A DNA stretch of 64,000 nucleotides from Mycolicibacterium peregrinum (GTDB taxonomy: Bacteria > Actinomycetota > Actinomycetes > Mycobacteriales > Mycobacteriaceae): positions 1 through 64,000 of the forward strand of contig NZ_LZSY01000172.1 in the NCBI RefSeq assembly GCF_001665625.1, given 5' to 3'. The translations under genes were made by a program, and so were the position numbers. The notes beneath the pieces are model-generated. The model worked only from the letters and a program-made list of their open reading frames with translations. It did no database searches and had not been told where the DNA came from. Below are positions 1-9,119 of the stretch, in pieces. Each line of letters starts with the position of its first letter. Positions within the stretch are counted from its first letter, which is position 1.

Positions 1-489
1 ACCGGGGGGGGGCCGCGGACCGGGCGTGGCGCCCGGAGTGGGCGCTGCCGGGGCGCTGGGCGCAGCAGCGGCCGGCGCACTGGGCGCGGCCGGAGGCTGC
101 GGGGCAGCCGGCTTGGGTGCGGCGGGACGGGCCGGAGCGACCGGGGCCGCCTCGGCTGCCGGAGCCTGGGGTTCGACCGCCGGGGCCACGGGGGCCGCGG
201 GCTTGGCCGGTGACGGCTTGGCCGCCGTCGCGGGGCTGGGAGCCGGAGCGCCGGGCTTGGGTGCCGCGGACGCTGCAGCGTTGCCCTGCGGGCGGGGCTT
301 GTCTTCGGGCTTCTTGCCGCCGGCCTTGGTGCCGAACGACTCGCGCAAACGACGCGCGACCGGCGGCTCCACAGTGGAGGACGCCGACTTGACGAACTCG
401 CCCTGCTCCTTGAGCTTGGCTAAGAGTTCCTTGCTGGTGACACCGAGTTCCTTCGCCAACTCGTGTACACGGGCCTTACCTGCTGCCAC
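1..489 (-). CDS. infB: Translation initiation factor IF-2 (N-terminal part only)
   Basis: IF-2 is the GTPase that delivers initiator fMet-tRNA to the 30S subunit. Only the first 163 codons are present; the G domain and tRNA-binding domains lie beyond the window's left edge. Residues about 6-52 form the IF2_N helical module ([20 protein letters not shown] followed by a VARRLRESF segment). After that comes a very Ala/Pro-rich low-complexity linker, typical of mycobacterial IF-2. The GTG start is chosen because GAGGAGATGTA lies just upstream. It is the last visible gene of the rimP-nusA-ylxR-infB operon, about 80 bp downstream of ylxR. Identity rests on the IF2_N module and operon order, since the diagnostic GTPase motifs are outside the window. 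Confidence 0.93.
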   Translation of the reverse strand, partial: MAAGKARVHELAKELGVTSKELLAKLKEQGEFVKSASSTVEPPVARRLRESFGTKAGGKKPEDKPRPQGNAAASAAPKPGAPAPSPATAAKPSPAKPAAPVAPAVEPQAPAAEAAPVAPARPAAPKPAAPQPPAAPSAPAAAAPSAPAAPTPGATPGPRPPPG

Positions 490-568
490 TACATCTCCTC
501 GTCTGGAGGCAACAGCGGTGGTAGGCGCCGCGCCTCGGGTTTAGCTATGACGCATGGTCATCGGGACT

Positions 569-946
569 TCACGGTGTGCTCATGTTCTTCGCTACCTGTT
601 CTGTTGCCGGGGTGGCGGGCCCGTCGAGGTCGAACTTCTCGACGTACTCGATCACCGCGGATGTATCCGGTGAACCGGTGAGTCGCAACGCTCGGACGAA
701 GGCTCGTCGCTTCACTGCCATCTGTGCGCACTGCTGGTCGGGGTGCAGCCACGCACCACGCCCAGGCAGACTCGCCGCGGGGTCAACGGTTACGGAACTC
801 GTCCCGTTCCCGTCGGTCACCGCAACCACTCGGAGCAACTCGGCGGCCAACTCTCGCTTCCGACACCCTATGCAGGTCCGCACTGGTCCGACAGAGGTGT
901 CGGAGGTGCTTCGTTGCGTCAGAGCCGGAGTCTCGCGCTGGATCAC
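569..946 (-). CDS. ylxR: YlxR/RnpM-family RNA-binding protein (DUF448)
   Basis: A 125-aa protein with the YlxR signature: RTCIGCRKR at about residues 23-31, then GRGAWLHP and a basic KRRAFVRALR segment. The family sits between nusA and infB in most bacteria. It is thought to bind RNA, and the B. subtilis member modulates RNase P. The GTG start keeps the MIQRE N-terminus seen in mycobacterial homologues. It begins about 50 bp downstream of the nusA stop, so cotranscription is likely. The function in mycobacteria is not established here. Confidence 0.88.
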   Translation of the reverse strand: MIQRETPALTQRSTSDTSVGPVRTCIGCRKRELAAELLRVVAVTDGNGTSSVTVDPAASLPGRGAWLHPDQQCAQMAVKRRAFVRALRLTGSPDTSAVIEYVEKFDLDGPATPATEQVAKNMSTP

Positions 947-997
947 GGCTGAGTCTACCGCCCCGGGGCCCGTGCTCCGAAACGCCGGTCACTACTG

Positions 998-2026
998 TCA
1001 GTCGTGTACCGCCCCGGGACGCACATCCTGCTCCGGTTGCGGCGCCGCATCGCTGCGGATATCGATCCGCCAGCCGGTCAGCCGGGCCGCCAACCTGGCA
1101 TTTTGTCCTTCTTTGCCGATCGCCAGTGAAAGCTGGAAGTCCGGCACGATCACCCGTGCCGCCCGCGCGGCCTCGTCGATCACCGACACGGACACGACTT
1201 TTGCCGGTGACAGGGCGTTGGCGACGAATCGGGCGGCGTCCTCGTCGTAGTCGATGATGTCGATCTTCTCGCCGGACAGTTCGCTCATCACATTGCGCAC
1301 CCGCTGCCCCATCGGGCCGATACAGGCACCCTTGGCGTTCAGTCCGGGGACCCGCGAGGCCACGGCGATCTTGGACCGGTGCCCGGCCTCCCGGGCGACC
1401 GCCACGATCTCCACCGATCCGTCGGCGATCTCGGGTACCTCCAAGGAGAACAGCTTGCGGACCAGGTTCGGGTGGGTTCGGGACAGCGTGATCAACGGCT
1501 CGCGGGCGCCTCGGGTGACGCCGACGACGTAGCAGCGCAACCGGTCGCCGTGCTCGTAGCGCTCCCCCGGCACCTGCTCGGCGCTGGGGATCACGCCTTC
1601 CGAGCCCTTGGTCTCGCTGCCGATCCGGACCACGACCAGCCCGCGGGCGTTGGCGCGCGCGTCGCGCTGGATGACTCCGGCCACGATGTCGCCCTCGTGG
1701 GCCGCGAACTCCCCGTAGGTCTTCTCGTTCTCCGCGTCGCGCAGCCGCTGCAGGATCACCTGGCGGGCCGTCGTCGCCGCGATCCGCCCGAATCCTTCGG
1801 GTGTGTCATCCCATTCGTGCAGGACGTTGCCGTCGGCGTCGGTCTGACGGGCGATCACCTTGACCACGCCGGTCTTCCGGTCGATGTCGATGTGCGCGTC
1901 GGGCTCATGACCCTCGGTATGGCGATACGCGGTGAGCAACGCCGATTTGATGGTCTCCACGACCACGTCGACAGTGATGCCCTTGTCGGCTTCGATGGCA
2001 TGCAGCGCCGCCATGTCGATGTTCAT
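998..2026 (-). CDS. nusA: Transcription termination/antitermination factor NusA
   Basis: A 342-aa RNA-polymerase-associated elongation factor, the usual actinobacterial length without the C-terminal acidic repeats of E. coli NusA. In order are an N-terminal RNAP-binding domain (residues 1-110), an S1 domain containing [16 protein letters not shown] (about 110-190) and two KH domains, the first with [18 protein letters not shown] and the second with [19 protein letters not shown]. The start overlaps the rimP stop by 4 bp (ATGA), implying translational coupling. It is followed by ylxR and infB on the same strand. Confidence 0.97.
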   Translation of the reverse strand: MNIDMAALHAIEADKGITVDVVVETIKSALLTAYRHTEGHEPDAHIDIDRKTGVVKVIARQTDADGNVLHEWDDTPEGFGRIAATTARQVILQRLRDAENEKTYGEFAAHEGDIVAGVIQRDARANARGLVVVRIGSETKGSEGVIPSAEQVPGERYEHGDRLRCYVVGVTRGAREPLITLSRTHPNLVRKLFSLEVPEIADGSVEIVAVAREAGHRSKIAVASRVPGLNAKGACIGPMGQRVRNVMSELSGEKIDIIDYDEDAARFVANALSPAKVVSVSVIDEAARAARVIVPDFQLSLAIGKEGQNARLAARLTGWRIDIRSDAAPQPEQDVRPGAVHD

Positions 2027-2601
2027 TCGCCGGCCCCCTTCCCAGTTTCTCCCGACAGTTCCAGTTCGCGTCGGTTCGGAGGTGAAAACTCCACTTGGAC
2101 AACAGCTTTGGCGATATCAGTCAGAGCGATCTCACGGATGGCCAGTTCGCGACCTTCCGGCACCACGACTTTCAGGACCGTGCCGTCGGTTTCCCCGAGC
2201 CTGCCGGTGAACACCGAACCGTCGGCCAGCGTGAGCTCGGCCTTGCGCCCGCGGGCGCGGCGGAAGTGCTTGGCCTTGGTGAGGGGCCGATCCACACCCG
2301 GCGAGGTGACGTCGAGCACATACGGCGTGTCGCCCGGTGCAACCTGGTCGAGCAACTCAGACGCCGTCCGCGACAGCGCCGCCAGCGAATCGAGATCGAG
2401 ACCTTCGTCGCCGTCGGCGATCACGGTGATGCGGGGCGGCCGGGTCGACGCGTCGACCACGACATCGTCGATTTCATAGCCTGCGCGTGCGAACTCGCCA
2501 TCGAGCAGCTCGATCACCTGCGTCTGCGACGGCAAATCCGCAGACCGCAACTTTGGATCCGGTGCCACGGCGAGCTCCTCATCTTGAATTGTCTCCGACA
2601 C
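2023..2601 (-). CDS. rimP: Ribosome maturation factor RimP
   Basis: A 192-aa protein needed for 30S subunit maturation. The RimP N-domain includes [19 protein letters not shown] and the hallmark [10 protein letters not shown] followed by [13 protein letters not shown]; the C-domain ends in [12 protein letters not shown]. It is the first gene of the minus-strand operon and overlaps nusA by 4 bp. The predicted start is GTG; the first 25 residues are poorly conserved in the family, so a later start is possible. The operon promoter should lie in the 168-bp gap shared with the divergent lipoprotein gene, where no strong consensus stood out. Confidence 0.94.
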   Translation of the reverse strand: MSETIQDEELAVAPDPKLRSADLPSQTQVIELLDGEFARAGYEIDDVVVDASTRPPRITVIADGDEGLDLDSLAALSRTASELLDQVAPGDTPYVLDVTSPGVDRPLTKAKHFRRARGRKAELTLADGSVFTGRLGETDGTVLKVVVPEGRELAIREIALTDIAKAVVQVEFSPPNRRELELSGETGKGAGE

Positions 2602-2769
2602 AAAGTCTCAGGGCCAGCCACCTGGATCGGCCCCGGAATTGCCTATCCACGATACGCCAGGCCCCCGGCAGCAACCGCCAATCGCAGTTCGGTGCGTGGC
2701 GAATGTCGTCGCGCCCACGCCGGCCGGCCGGTCAGCGCCGCGTCAGGCGGGTGTCTGAGCAATGGCAGG

Positions 2770-3300
2770 ATGTTCACCGTGCCGAGCGCCCATGCAGACA
2801 TCAGCCGGCGGCGCGTACTGCTCTCGGCCGCGGCCCTTGCCCTGCTGGGCGCCACCGCCGCATGCAGTACAACGCCCCCTCAACCCGAAGTGGACGACCT
2901 GACCGCGCAGTTGGACCGGGCGCGCGCCGACAGTGCGCTGGCCGCCGACGCGGCCGCCGCCCAGCCTGCCCAGGCACCGGTGACCCGGGCGCTGAACGCG
3001 GTGGCGACCGATCGCAGCGCGCACGCCAAAGCCCTGGCCGACGAGTTGACCCGGATGACGGGTTCCACCCCGGCGAACACCACCACTGCCACCACCAAGA
3101 GCACAGCCAAGGCTGCTCCGGGTACCGGGGCAGACCCGTCGGCGCCCAGCGTCGATGACGTGGTCGATGCGCTCAGAGAGTCCGCCGACCGGGCCGCCGG
3201 CCTGGCCCGCAGATTGTCCGGCTATCGCGCCGGACTGCTCGGATCCATCGCGGCCTCGTGCACGGCCGGCCACACCGTCGCGCTGGGAGGTGCACAGTGA
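2770..3300 (+). CDS. Putative Tat-exported, Ala-rich lipoprotein (Rv2843-like)
   Basis: A 176-aa protein of unknown function. The N-terminus carries a twin-arginine-type signal (SRRRVLL, residues 12-18), a hydrophobic stretch, and a cysteine at residue 32 in the context GATAAC, which is an imperfect lipobox because position -3 is Thr. The mature part is Ala-rich and helical with a Thr-rich linker around residues 95-120. It probably sits outside the cytoplasmic membrane. The ATG at 2770 is chosen because upstream in-frame codons would precede the signal peptide. The next gene starts within its stop codon (GTGA), so the two are coupled. Position next to rimP matches Rv2843 of M. tuberculosis from memory. 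Confidence 0.65.
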   Translation: MFTVPSAHADISRRRVLLSAAALALLGATAACSTTPPQPEVDDLTAQLDRARADSALAADAAAAQPAQAPVTRALNAVATDRSAHAKALADELTRMTGSTPANTTTATTKSTAKAAPGTGADPSAPSVDDVVDALRESADRAAGLARRLSGYRAGLLGSIAASCTAGHTVALGGAQ

Positions 3301-3776
3301 CCTCACCGGGACCACGATCGACCACCTCGCCCACCCGGCCGACGACCGCCGCCGATGCCGCACTGTTCGACGCCGTGGCCGTCGAGCATGGCGTCATCTA
3401 CGGTTACGGGCTGGTCTCTGCTCATTCGACGGCCGAGGACAACGCGCTGGTCGCCACGGCGATGGCCGAACATCGGGCGCGTCGCGAGGAGGCCATGGCC
3501 AGGCTCGAAGCCCGTTCGGTCACCCCGCCGCTGCCCGCGGCCGGATATCAGTTGCCTGCGCCGGTCACCGATCCGGCCGACGCGGCCAACCTCGCGATCC
3601 GGATGGAGGAGGACTCCTCGGTGGCCTGGCGTGCGGTGCTCGAGCAGGCCGTCAGTGACGACGACCGCACGTTCGCGGTGGCCGCGCTGACCCAGACTGC
3701 CGTCACGGCGGCCAGGTGGCGAGCCATCGTCAACGCCTGGCCGGTGACGGTCGCTTTCCCCGGCGGCGGCGAATAA
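3297..3776 (+). CDS. DUF4439 ferritin-like protein (Rv2844-like)
   Basis: A 159-aa, mostly helical, Ala-rich cytoplasmic protein. It matches the actinobacterial DUF4439/ferritin-like family: a four-helix pattern with E- and H-containing helices (AVEHGVIYGYGLVS, AEHRARREEAMARLE and a C-terminal helix ending RWRAIVNAWP). Function is unknown. The start GTG overlaps the preceding lipoprotein stop by 4 bp, with GGGAGG upstream as a ribosome binding site. The pairing lipoprotein plus DUF4439 is conserved in mycobacteria and suggests a joint role. It ends just before a convergent hairpin repeat. Confidence 0.7.
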   Translation: MTSPGPRSTTSPTRPTTAADAALFDAVAVEHGVIYGYGLVSAHSTAEDNALVATAMAEHRARREEAMARLEARSVTPPLPAAGYQLPAPVTDPADAANLAIRMEEDSSVAWRAVLEQAVSDDDRTFAVAALTQTAVTAARWRAIVNAWPVTVAFPGGGE

Positions 3777-3778
3777 CC

Positions 3779-3846
3779 CGCGAGCAGACGCTCAGGTACC
3801 CGGTAACGCGTTCTCCGGGGTACCGCCACGTCTGCTCGCGCTGGAT
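3779..3846. repeat. Nested inverted repeat (terminator-like); copy 1 of an interspersed element
   Basis: Between two convergent genes lie perfect 12-bp arms CGCGAGCAGACG (3779-3790) and CGTCTGCTCGCG (3829-3840). Inside them is a second pair, GGTACCC (3795-3801) and GGGTACC (3818-3824). The structure could act as a bidirectional terminator without a U-tract. The left end and the right end CTGCTCGCGCTGGAT recur at 23001-23090, so this is a dispersed repeat rather than a gene-specific hairpin. Confidence 0.75.
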
Positions 3847-5606
3847 CAGCCGGCGGTGAGGGCCGCCGAGATCTCGGCCGCCGCATCGTCGACAGCGATC
3901 TCGCGGTTCTCACCGGTGAACCGGTTGCGCAGCTCCACCACACCGTCGGAGAAGCCGCGTCCGACAACGACGATCCACGGCATACCCAGCAACTCGGCGT
4001 CCTTGAATTTCACGCCGGGTGAGGCCTTGCGGTCGTCGAACAGCACCTCGTGGCCCAGCCGGTCCAGCGCGGCGACCAGTTCGGTCGCGCCGGTCCGTGC
4101 GGCGTCGTCCTTGTTGGCCACGACCACGTGCACATCAAAAGGTGCGACGGCGCTGGGCCAGCGCAGGCCGAGCTCGTCGTGCTGCTGCTCGGCGATCACC
4201 GCGACCATTCGGGACACCCCGATGCCGTAGGAGCCCATCGTGAGCCGTACCGGCTTGCCGTCCTCGCCGAGCACGTCGGCGGTGAAGGCCTCCGCGTACT
4301 TGCGGCCCAGCTGGAAGATGTGGCCGATCTCGATGCCCCGCGCCGAGGTCAGCACCCCGGCACCGTCCGGTGACGGGTCACCGTCGCGGACGTCGGCGGC
4401 CTCGATGGTTCCGTCGGCGGTGAAGTCGCGGCCGGCGACCAGGCCGACCACGTGCTTGTTGGGGGCGTCGGCACCGGTGATCCACGCCGTGCCGTCCACC
4501 ACGCGCGGATCGACGAGGTAGCGAACCTCGTTGTCCAGCAGCGCCTTCGGTCCGACGTAGCCCTTGACCAGGAACGGGTTCTTGGCGAAGTCGGCTTCGT
4601 CGAGCAGCGCGAACTCGGCCGGCTCCAGTGCGGTGCCCAGGCGCTTCTCGTCGACCTCACGGTCACCGGGCACGCCGATGGCCAGCAGCTCCCAGTCACC
4701 GCCGGGCTCACGGGTCTTGAGCAGAACGTTCTTCAGGGTGTCGGCGGCGGTCACCTCACGGCCCGAGAACTGTGCCAGCTCAGCCGAATTGGCCCAGTCG
4801 ACCAGTGTCGCGATGGTCGGGGTGTCCGGGGTGTCGTGCACCTGCGCCTCGGGCTGCCCCTCAATCGGCCGCGGCGCCGGCGCCCGAGTGATCACCGCTT
4901 CGACGTTGGCGGCGTACCCGGAATCCAGGCAGCGCACGAACGTGTCCTCGCCGACCTCGCTCTCGGCCAGGAACTCTTCCGAGGCACTGCCGCCCATCGC
5001 GCCCGACACCGCCGACACGATCACGTAGCGCACACCCAGGCGGCCGAAGATCTTCTGGTAGGCCTCCCGGTGGGCGTGGTAGGCGTTCTTGAGGCCGTCG
5101 TCGTCCACGTCGAACGAGTACGAGTCCTTCATCACGAACTCGCGGCCACGCAGAATGCCGGCTCGCGGACGCGCCTCGTCGCGGTACTTGGTCTGGACCT
5201 GGTACAGGATCACCGGGAAGTCCTTGTAGGAGGAGTACTCCCCCTTGACCGTCAGCGTGAAGATCTCCTCGTGCGTCGGCCCGAGCAGATAGTCGTTGCC
5301 GCGCCGGTCCTGCAGCCGGAACAAAGTGTCGCCGTACTCGGTCCACCGGTTGGTGGTCTCATAGGGACCGCGGGGCAGCAGCGCCGGCAGGAGGATCTCC
5401 TGGCCACCGATCGCGTTCATCTCTTCCCGCACGATGCTCTCGATCCGGCGCAGCACCCGCAGGCCCAGCGGCAGCCAGCTGTAGATGCCGGGGCCGACCG
5501 GCCGGACATAGCCGGCGCGGATGAGCAGCTTGTGGCTGGGCACCTCGGCATCAGCGGGGTCGTCGCGCAGGGTTCTCAGGAACAGCTCGGACATGCGGGT
5601 GATCAC
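3846..5606 (-). CDS. proS: Prolyl-tRNA synthetase
   Basis: A 586-aa class II synthetase of the bacterial type. Motif 2 and the ATP site are seen ([27 protein letters not shown]), a YbaK-like editing insertion lies at about residues 220-400, and the anticodon-binding domain is C-terminal ([20 protein letters not shown]). It charges tRNA-Pro in the cytosol. The GTG at 5606 (ITRMSELF N-terminus) is preferred over the TTG at 5615 because AAGG lies about 8-9 nt upstream of the GTG but abuts the TTG. It is followed by a hairpin repeat and preceded by the VOC gene. Confidence 0.97.
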   Translation of the reverse strand: MITRMSELFLRTLRDDPADAEVPSHKLLIRAGYVRPVGPGIYSWLPLGLRVLRRIESIVREEMNAIGGQEILLPALLPRGPYETTNRWTEYGDTLFRLQDRRGNDYLLGPTHEEIFTLTVKGEYSSYKDFPVILYQVQTKYRDEARPRAGILRGREFVMKDSYSFDVDDDGLKNAYHAHREAYQKIFGRLGVRYVIVSAVSGAMGGSASEEFLAESEVGEDTFVRCLDSGYAANVEAVITRAPAPRPIEGQPEAQVHDTPDTPTIATLVDWANSAELAQFSGREVTAADTLKNVLLKTREPGGDWELLAIGVPGDREVDEKRLGTALEPAEFALLDEADFAKNPFLVKGYVGPKALLDNEVRYLVDPRVVDGTAWITGADAPNKHVVGLVAGRDFTADGTIEAADVRDGDPSPDGAGVLTSARGIEIGHIFQLGRKYAEAFTADVLGEDGKPVRLTMGSYGIGVSRMVAVIAEQQHDELGLRWPSAVAPFDVHVVVANKDDAARTGATELVAALDRLGHEVLFDDRKASPGVKFKDAELLGMPWIVVVGRGFSDGVVELRNRFTGENREIAVDDAAAEISAALTAG

Positions 5607-5630
5607 AGGCGACAACCTTAAGGCGTGTCT

Positions 5631-6305
5631 TCAGTCACGGCCCTGCCAGGTACAGATGCAGGCTTCGTTGCCCTCGGTGTCGGCCAGCACCCAAAAGCGC
5701 GGGGCGACCCGATCACTGAGCAACATGCCGCCTGCGGCCAGTGCCGCGTCGACGCGGGCCTGCGCCGCGTCGTGAGGAACGTCGATGTCGAGGTGGATCC
5801 GGTTACGTTGGGGCCGAGGCGCATCCATCTGCTGAAACCAGATGGCCGGGCCACGGCCGAAGGGATCCACGAGTCCGGCGTTGAGATCTGATACGCCCGG
5901 TTCAGCTGGGGTTTCGTCGATATAACCCGTGACGGCCTTCCAGAACGGGCGGACCGCACCGATGTCGAGGGCGTCGATCGCGATCTCGATCGCCTGGACG
6001 GCCACGCGACCGGTGGTCGTTTCGAAGCCGTGCCCGGCCAGCGCCCGGGACACCTCACGGGCGAGTTCCAGATCCCGCTCGGTCACCGCGTGGGCGTCGC
6101 GCGTGCGCAGCCTCAGCACCGCCCGATCACCACGGATGTCGACGGAGAGGTGTTGTGACGCATCCGCGCCGGCCGCGTGCACGGCGTGGCCGGCCGCTGA
6201 GGCGGCGTCGCCCATCGACGGGGCCAGGACCTCGGTGTAGACGGCTCCCAGCACCAGACGCCAGCCCAGCGGGCCGACGGCGTCCGAGATCTCCCGGCGG
6301 TTCAT
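5631..6305 (-). CDS. Glyoxalase/VOC protein with N-terminal pterin-dehydratase-like domain
   Basis: A 224-aa two-part protein. Residues 1-105 resemble pterin-4a-carbinolamine dehydratase (NRREISDAVGPLGWRL, a DIRGDRAVLRLRTRD strand pair, then AVTERDLELAREV). The conserved histidine pair of that enzyme is not evident, as the position reads ASQHLSV. Residues about 110-224 are a glyoxalase_6/VOC domain (PFWKAVTGYIDETP, RNRIHLDIDVPHD, FWVLADTEGNEACIC). The substrate is unknown, and a metal-dependent lyase/dioxygenase or a binding role is possible. It lies between efpA and proS in the same direction. Confidence 0.75.
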   Translation of the reverse strand: MNRREISDAVGPLGWRLVLGAVYTEVLAPSMGDAASAAGHAVHAAGADASQHLSVDIRGDRAVLRLRTRDAHAVTERDLELAREVSRALAGHGFETTTGRVAVQAIEIAIDALDIGAVRPFWKAVTGYIDETPAEPGVSDLNAGLVDPFGRGPAIWFQQMDAPRPQRNRIHLDIDVPHDAAQARVDAALAAGGMLLSDRVAPRFWVLADTEGNEACICTWQGRD

Positions 6306-6338
6306 CGGCGTCAGCCTAACTCCGCGACCGGGACGAGG

Positions 6339-7859
6339 TCAGTCGACTTCGAGCTCTCCGGCGTCGATGGCTTCCTTGACGTCCTGGGCGTGGGCCACCT
6401 GCTTGGAGGTGTAGCCGATGAACAATGCCGCGACACCGACCAGGACCGCGACCGCGGCCACCCACAGCAATCCGTACGTGTAGCCCGCGTCGAGCGCCGC
6501 CAGTTGCGGTTCGTTCATGTCCTTGACCGGACCGGTGATGCCGCCCAGGTAAAGGGTGCGCGAGGTGATGACCGCCTGGATGATGGCCAGCACGAGCGGG
6601 CCGCCCAGGTTCTGCAGCATCAGCGCGATGGCCGACGCCGGACCGATACGGTCAATGTCGACACCGGCGATCGCCGAGAGCGTCAGCGGCACCACGATCA
6701 TGCCGATACCGATACCGCCGATGGTGATCGGCACCACCAGGTTCGGGAAGTACGGAATGCCGGCGTGCAGCGTCGAGCCGTAGAGCATGGCCCCGAGCAC
6801 CAGGATCCCGCCCGCGATCACCACGATGCGCGGCTGGAAGAACCGCACGATCTGGGACGAGGCCCCGAGGCCGATGCCCATGCCGATCACGAACGGAATG
6901 AAGCCGACGCCGGCGTGCAGGGCGCTGTAGCCCAGGATGTCCTGCACGTAGAGACCGATCAGCACGGTCAGGGTGAACAGCACACCGCCGGCCAGGAAGA
7001 TCGCCGCGAACGTGGCGACCCGGTTGCGTTCGTGGAACAGGTCGAACGGCACCACCGGGTTCTCGGCGCTGCGCTCGGCAATGAGGAAGGCAATGCCGAA
7101 GACGGCTGCCGCGGCGCCGGAGCCGAGCGTGATCGGGGACAACCAGCCGCTCTCCGGGCCCTGGGTGAAGGCGAACACCGCGGCCGTACAGGCCAGCGTG
7201 GCCAGCAGCGCGCCGGCGGCATCCAACTTCATCCGCTCGCGATGCGTTTCCTGCAGCGAGGTACGGGCCAGGTACAGCATCACCAGACCGATGGGCACGT
7301 TGACCAGGAAGGCCCACCGCCAGGACACCTCGGTGAGAGCTCCGCCGACCACCAAGCCCATCACCGAACCGACTGCGGTCATGGCTCCGAACACCGCGGT
7401 GGCAGCGTTGCGGGCCGGGCCTTTGGGGAACGTCGTCGCGACGAGCGCGAGCCCTGTTGGTGCCGCGATGGCGGCGCCGACGCCCTGAAGCAGCCGGGCG
7501 ACGACCAGGGTGGCCTCATTCCAGGCGATGCCGCACAGGATCGAGGCGATGATGAACAACCCGACGCCAACGATGAAGGTGCGTTTGCGGCCGATCGTGT
7601 CGCCGAGCCGTCCGCCCAGGAGCATCAGGCCGCCGAAGGTCAGGACGTAGGCGGTGATGACCCAGCTGCGCCCGGCGTCGGACAGGCCGAGTTCGTCCTG
7701 GATCCGCGGCAACGCGACGATCGCGACCGTGCTGTCCATCGTGGCGAGCAGCTGCATGCCACCGATTGCGATCACCGCGGAAAGGAAGCCCCAGGACGGG
7801 AACCAGGACGGGAGGCGGGCGGCGAGGCCCTGGCGCTCGGCGTCGTTGAGTGCCGTCAT
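6339..7859 (-). CDS. efpA: MFS drug efflux pump EfpA
   Basis: A 506-aa major facilitator of the DHA2/QacA type with 14 predicted membrane helices. It shows the proton-antiport motif A version GGRLGDTIGRKRTF after helix 2 and a motif D-like MQLLATMDSTVAIVALPRIQ in helix 1. Sequence and length closely match mycobacterial EfpA, a membrane pump linked to tolerance of isoniazid and other drugs. The N-terminus is shorter than in M. tuberculosis as recalled. A TAAGGT hexamer ends 8 nt upstream of the ATG, so it may have its own near-leaderless promoter despite sitting in a long minus-strand run after cysG. Confidence 0.93.
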   Translation of the reverse strand: MTALNDAERQGLAARLPSWFPSWGFLSAVIAIGGMQLLATMDSTVAIVALPRIQDELGLSDAGRSWVITAYVLTFGGLMLLGGRLGDTIGRKRTFIVGVGLFIIASILCGIAWNEATLVVARLLQGVGAAIAAPTGLALVATTFPKGPARNAATAVFGAMTAVGSVMGLVVGGALTEVSWRWAFLVNVPIGLVMLYLARTSLQETHRERMKLDAAGALLATLACTAAVFAFTQGPESGWLSPITLGSGAAAAVFGIAFLIAERSAENPVVPFDLFHERNRVATFAAIFLAGGVLFTLTVLIGLYVQDILGYSALHAGVGFIPFVIGMGIGLGASSQIVRFFQPRIVVIAGGILVLGAMLYGSTLHAGIPYFPNLVVPITIGGIGIGMIVVPLTLSAIAGVDIDRIGPASAIALMLQNLGGPLVLAIIQAVITSRTLYLGGITGPVKDMNEPQLAALDAGYTYGLLWVAAVAVLVGVAALFIGYTSKQVAHAQDVKEAIDAGELEVD

Positions 7860-7892
7860 AACGCGTCACCTTACCGGAATCTTAAGAATCCT

Positions 7893-9110
7893 TTAACCGG
7901 CGAAGGCCGCCACGGGTCCGATCACGATGATCGCCGGAGGTCGAATGCCGTCCGCACGGATCCGCTCGGGCGCGTCGCCGAGGGTCGCCAGCAGGGTGCG
8001 CTGCGCGAGGGTGGTGCCGTGTTGCACCACGAGGACCGGCGTATCCGCAGGTCGGCCCCCGTCCAGGAGCGCCTTGGTGAACAGCTCGATGCGTTCGACG
8101 GCCATCAGCAGCACGATGGTGCCGGTCATCGCCGCCAGGGCATTCCAATTGACTAACGATTCGGGGTGGCCAGGCGCAACATGGCCGCTGACCACCACGA
8201 ACTCGTGGGTCATGCCGCGGTGGGTGACCGGAACCCCGGCCAGCGCGGGTACCGATATGGCACTCGTCACACCGGGAACGACGGTCACCGGGATGCCGGC
8301 CTCGGTGCACGCCAGGACCTCTTCATATCCGCGGGCGAAGACGAACGGGTCACCGCCTTTGAGCCGGACGACGAATTTTCCGTCGCGGGCCCGGTCCACG
8401 AGTACCTGGTTGATCGCCTCCTGCGCCATCGCCCGGCCGTACGGGATCTTGGCCGCGTCGATCACCTCGACGTGAGGTCCGAGTTCGGCGAGCAACTCCT
8501 GGGGCGCCAGCCGGTCTGCGACCACCACATCTGCGCGGGCCAGCAGGCGGCGTCCGCGCACGGTGATCAACTCGGGATCGCCGGGGCCGCCGCCGACGAG
8601 AGCAACCCCACGGGGCGCCTCCCCCGGCTCGTCACCGGCGTCTGCGGTGAGCAGGCCGCGCTGTAGCGCTTCGTGGATGGCGGTGCGGATGGCCGCCGAA
8701 CGGCGGTGCTCCCCGCCGGCGAGTACGCCCACCGACAGGCCGTCGGAGTCGAACGTTGCGGGGGTCACGGCGGATCCCTCGCGCGCCACGTCGGCGCGGA
8801 CGCAGAAGATGCGTCGCTCGTCGGCTTCGGCGGCGATGGCGGCGTTGACCTCGGAGTCGTCCGTGGCCGCAAGCACATACCAGGCGCGGTCGAGATCCCC
8901 GGCGCGGAAGTCGCGCAGTTGCAGGGTGATCCCCGGGTCGTCGTGCGACAGCGCCTCCACCGCGGGGCTGGCCGCCCGGGCAATCACATGTACGTCGGCG
9001 CCATGGGCGATCAGCAGGGGCAGCCGACGTTGCGCGACGGTTCCGCCGCCGACAACGACGACCTTCTTGCCCGACAGGCGCAGGCCGACGAGGTAGGCAT
9101 TCTCGGTCAC
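7893..9110 (-). CDS. cysG: Siroheme synthase: precorrin-2 dehydrogenase/uroporphyrinogen-III C-methyltransferase
   Basis: A 405-aa bifunctional enzyme. Residues 1-150 hold an NAD-binding CysG_N/Met8 domain (VVVVGGGTVAQRRLPLLI) for oxidation, and possibly ferrochelation, of precorrin-2. Residues about 165-405 are SUMT (VGGGPGDPELITVRGRRLL, VRLKGGDPFVFARGYEE), which methylates uroporphyrinogen III using SAM. The product feeds siroheme and cobalamin. It starts 9 bp after the cobB stop on the same strand, forming a cobO-cobB-cysG set. It corresponds to Rv2847c by order. Confidence 0.94.
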   Translation of the reverse strand: MTENAYLVGLRLSGKKVVVVGGGTVAQRRLPLLIAHGADVHVIARAASPAVEALSHDDPGITLQLRDFRAGDLDRAWYVLAATDDSEVNAAIAAEADERRIFCVRADVAREGSAVTPATFDSDGLSVGVLAGGEHRRSAAIRTAIHEALQRGLLTADAGDEPGEAPRGVALVGGGPGDPELITVRGRRLLARADVVVADRLAPQELLAELGPHVEVIDAAKIPYGRAMAQEAINQVLVDRARDGKFVVRLKGGDPFVFARGYEEVLACTEAGIPVTVVPGVTSAISVPALAGVPVTHRGMTHEFVVVSGHVAPGHPESLVNWNALAAMTGTIVLLMAVERIELFTKALLDGGRPADTPVLVVQHGTTLAQRTLLATLGDAPERIRADGIRPPAIIVIGPVAAFAG

Positions 9111-9119
9111 CCGCCGAGC

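Noticed and set aside
1379-2479. Long plus-strand ORF opposite nusA/rimP
   Set aside because: High-GC shadow frame; nusA and rimP match their families on the other strand and the plus frame shows no domain.
5607-5615. TTG start for proS
   Set aside because: AAGG abuts the TTG, while GTG 5606 has correct spacing and gives the family N-terminus.
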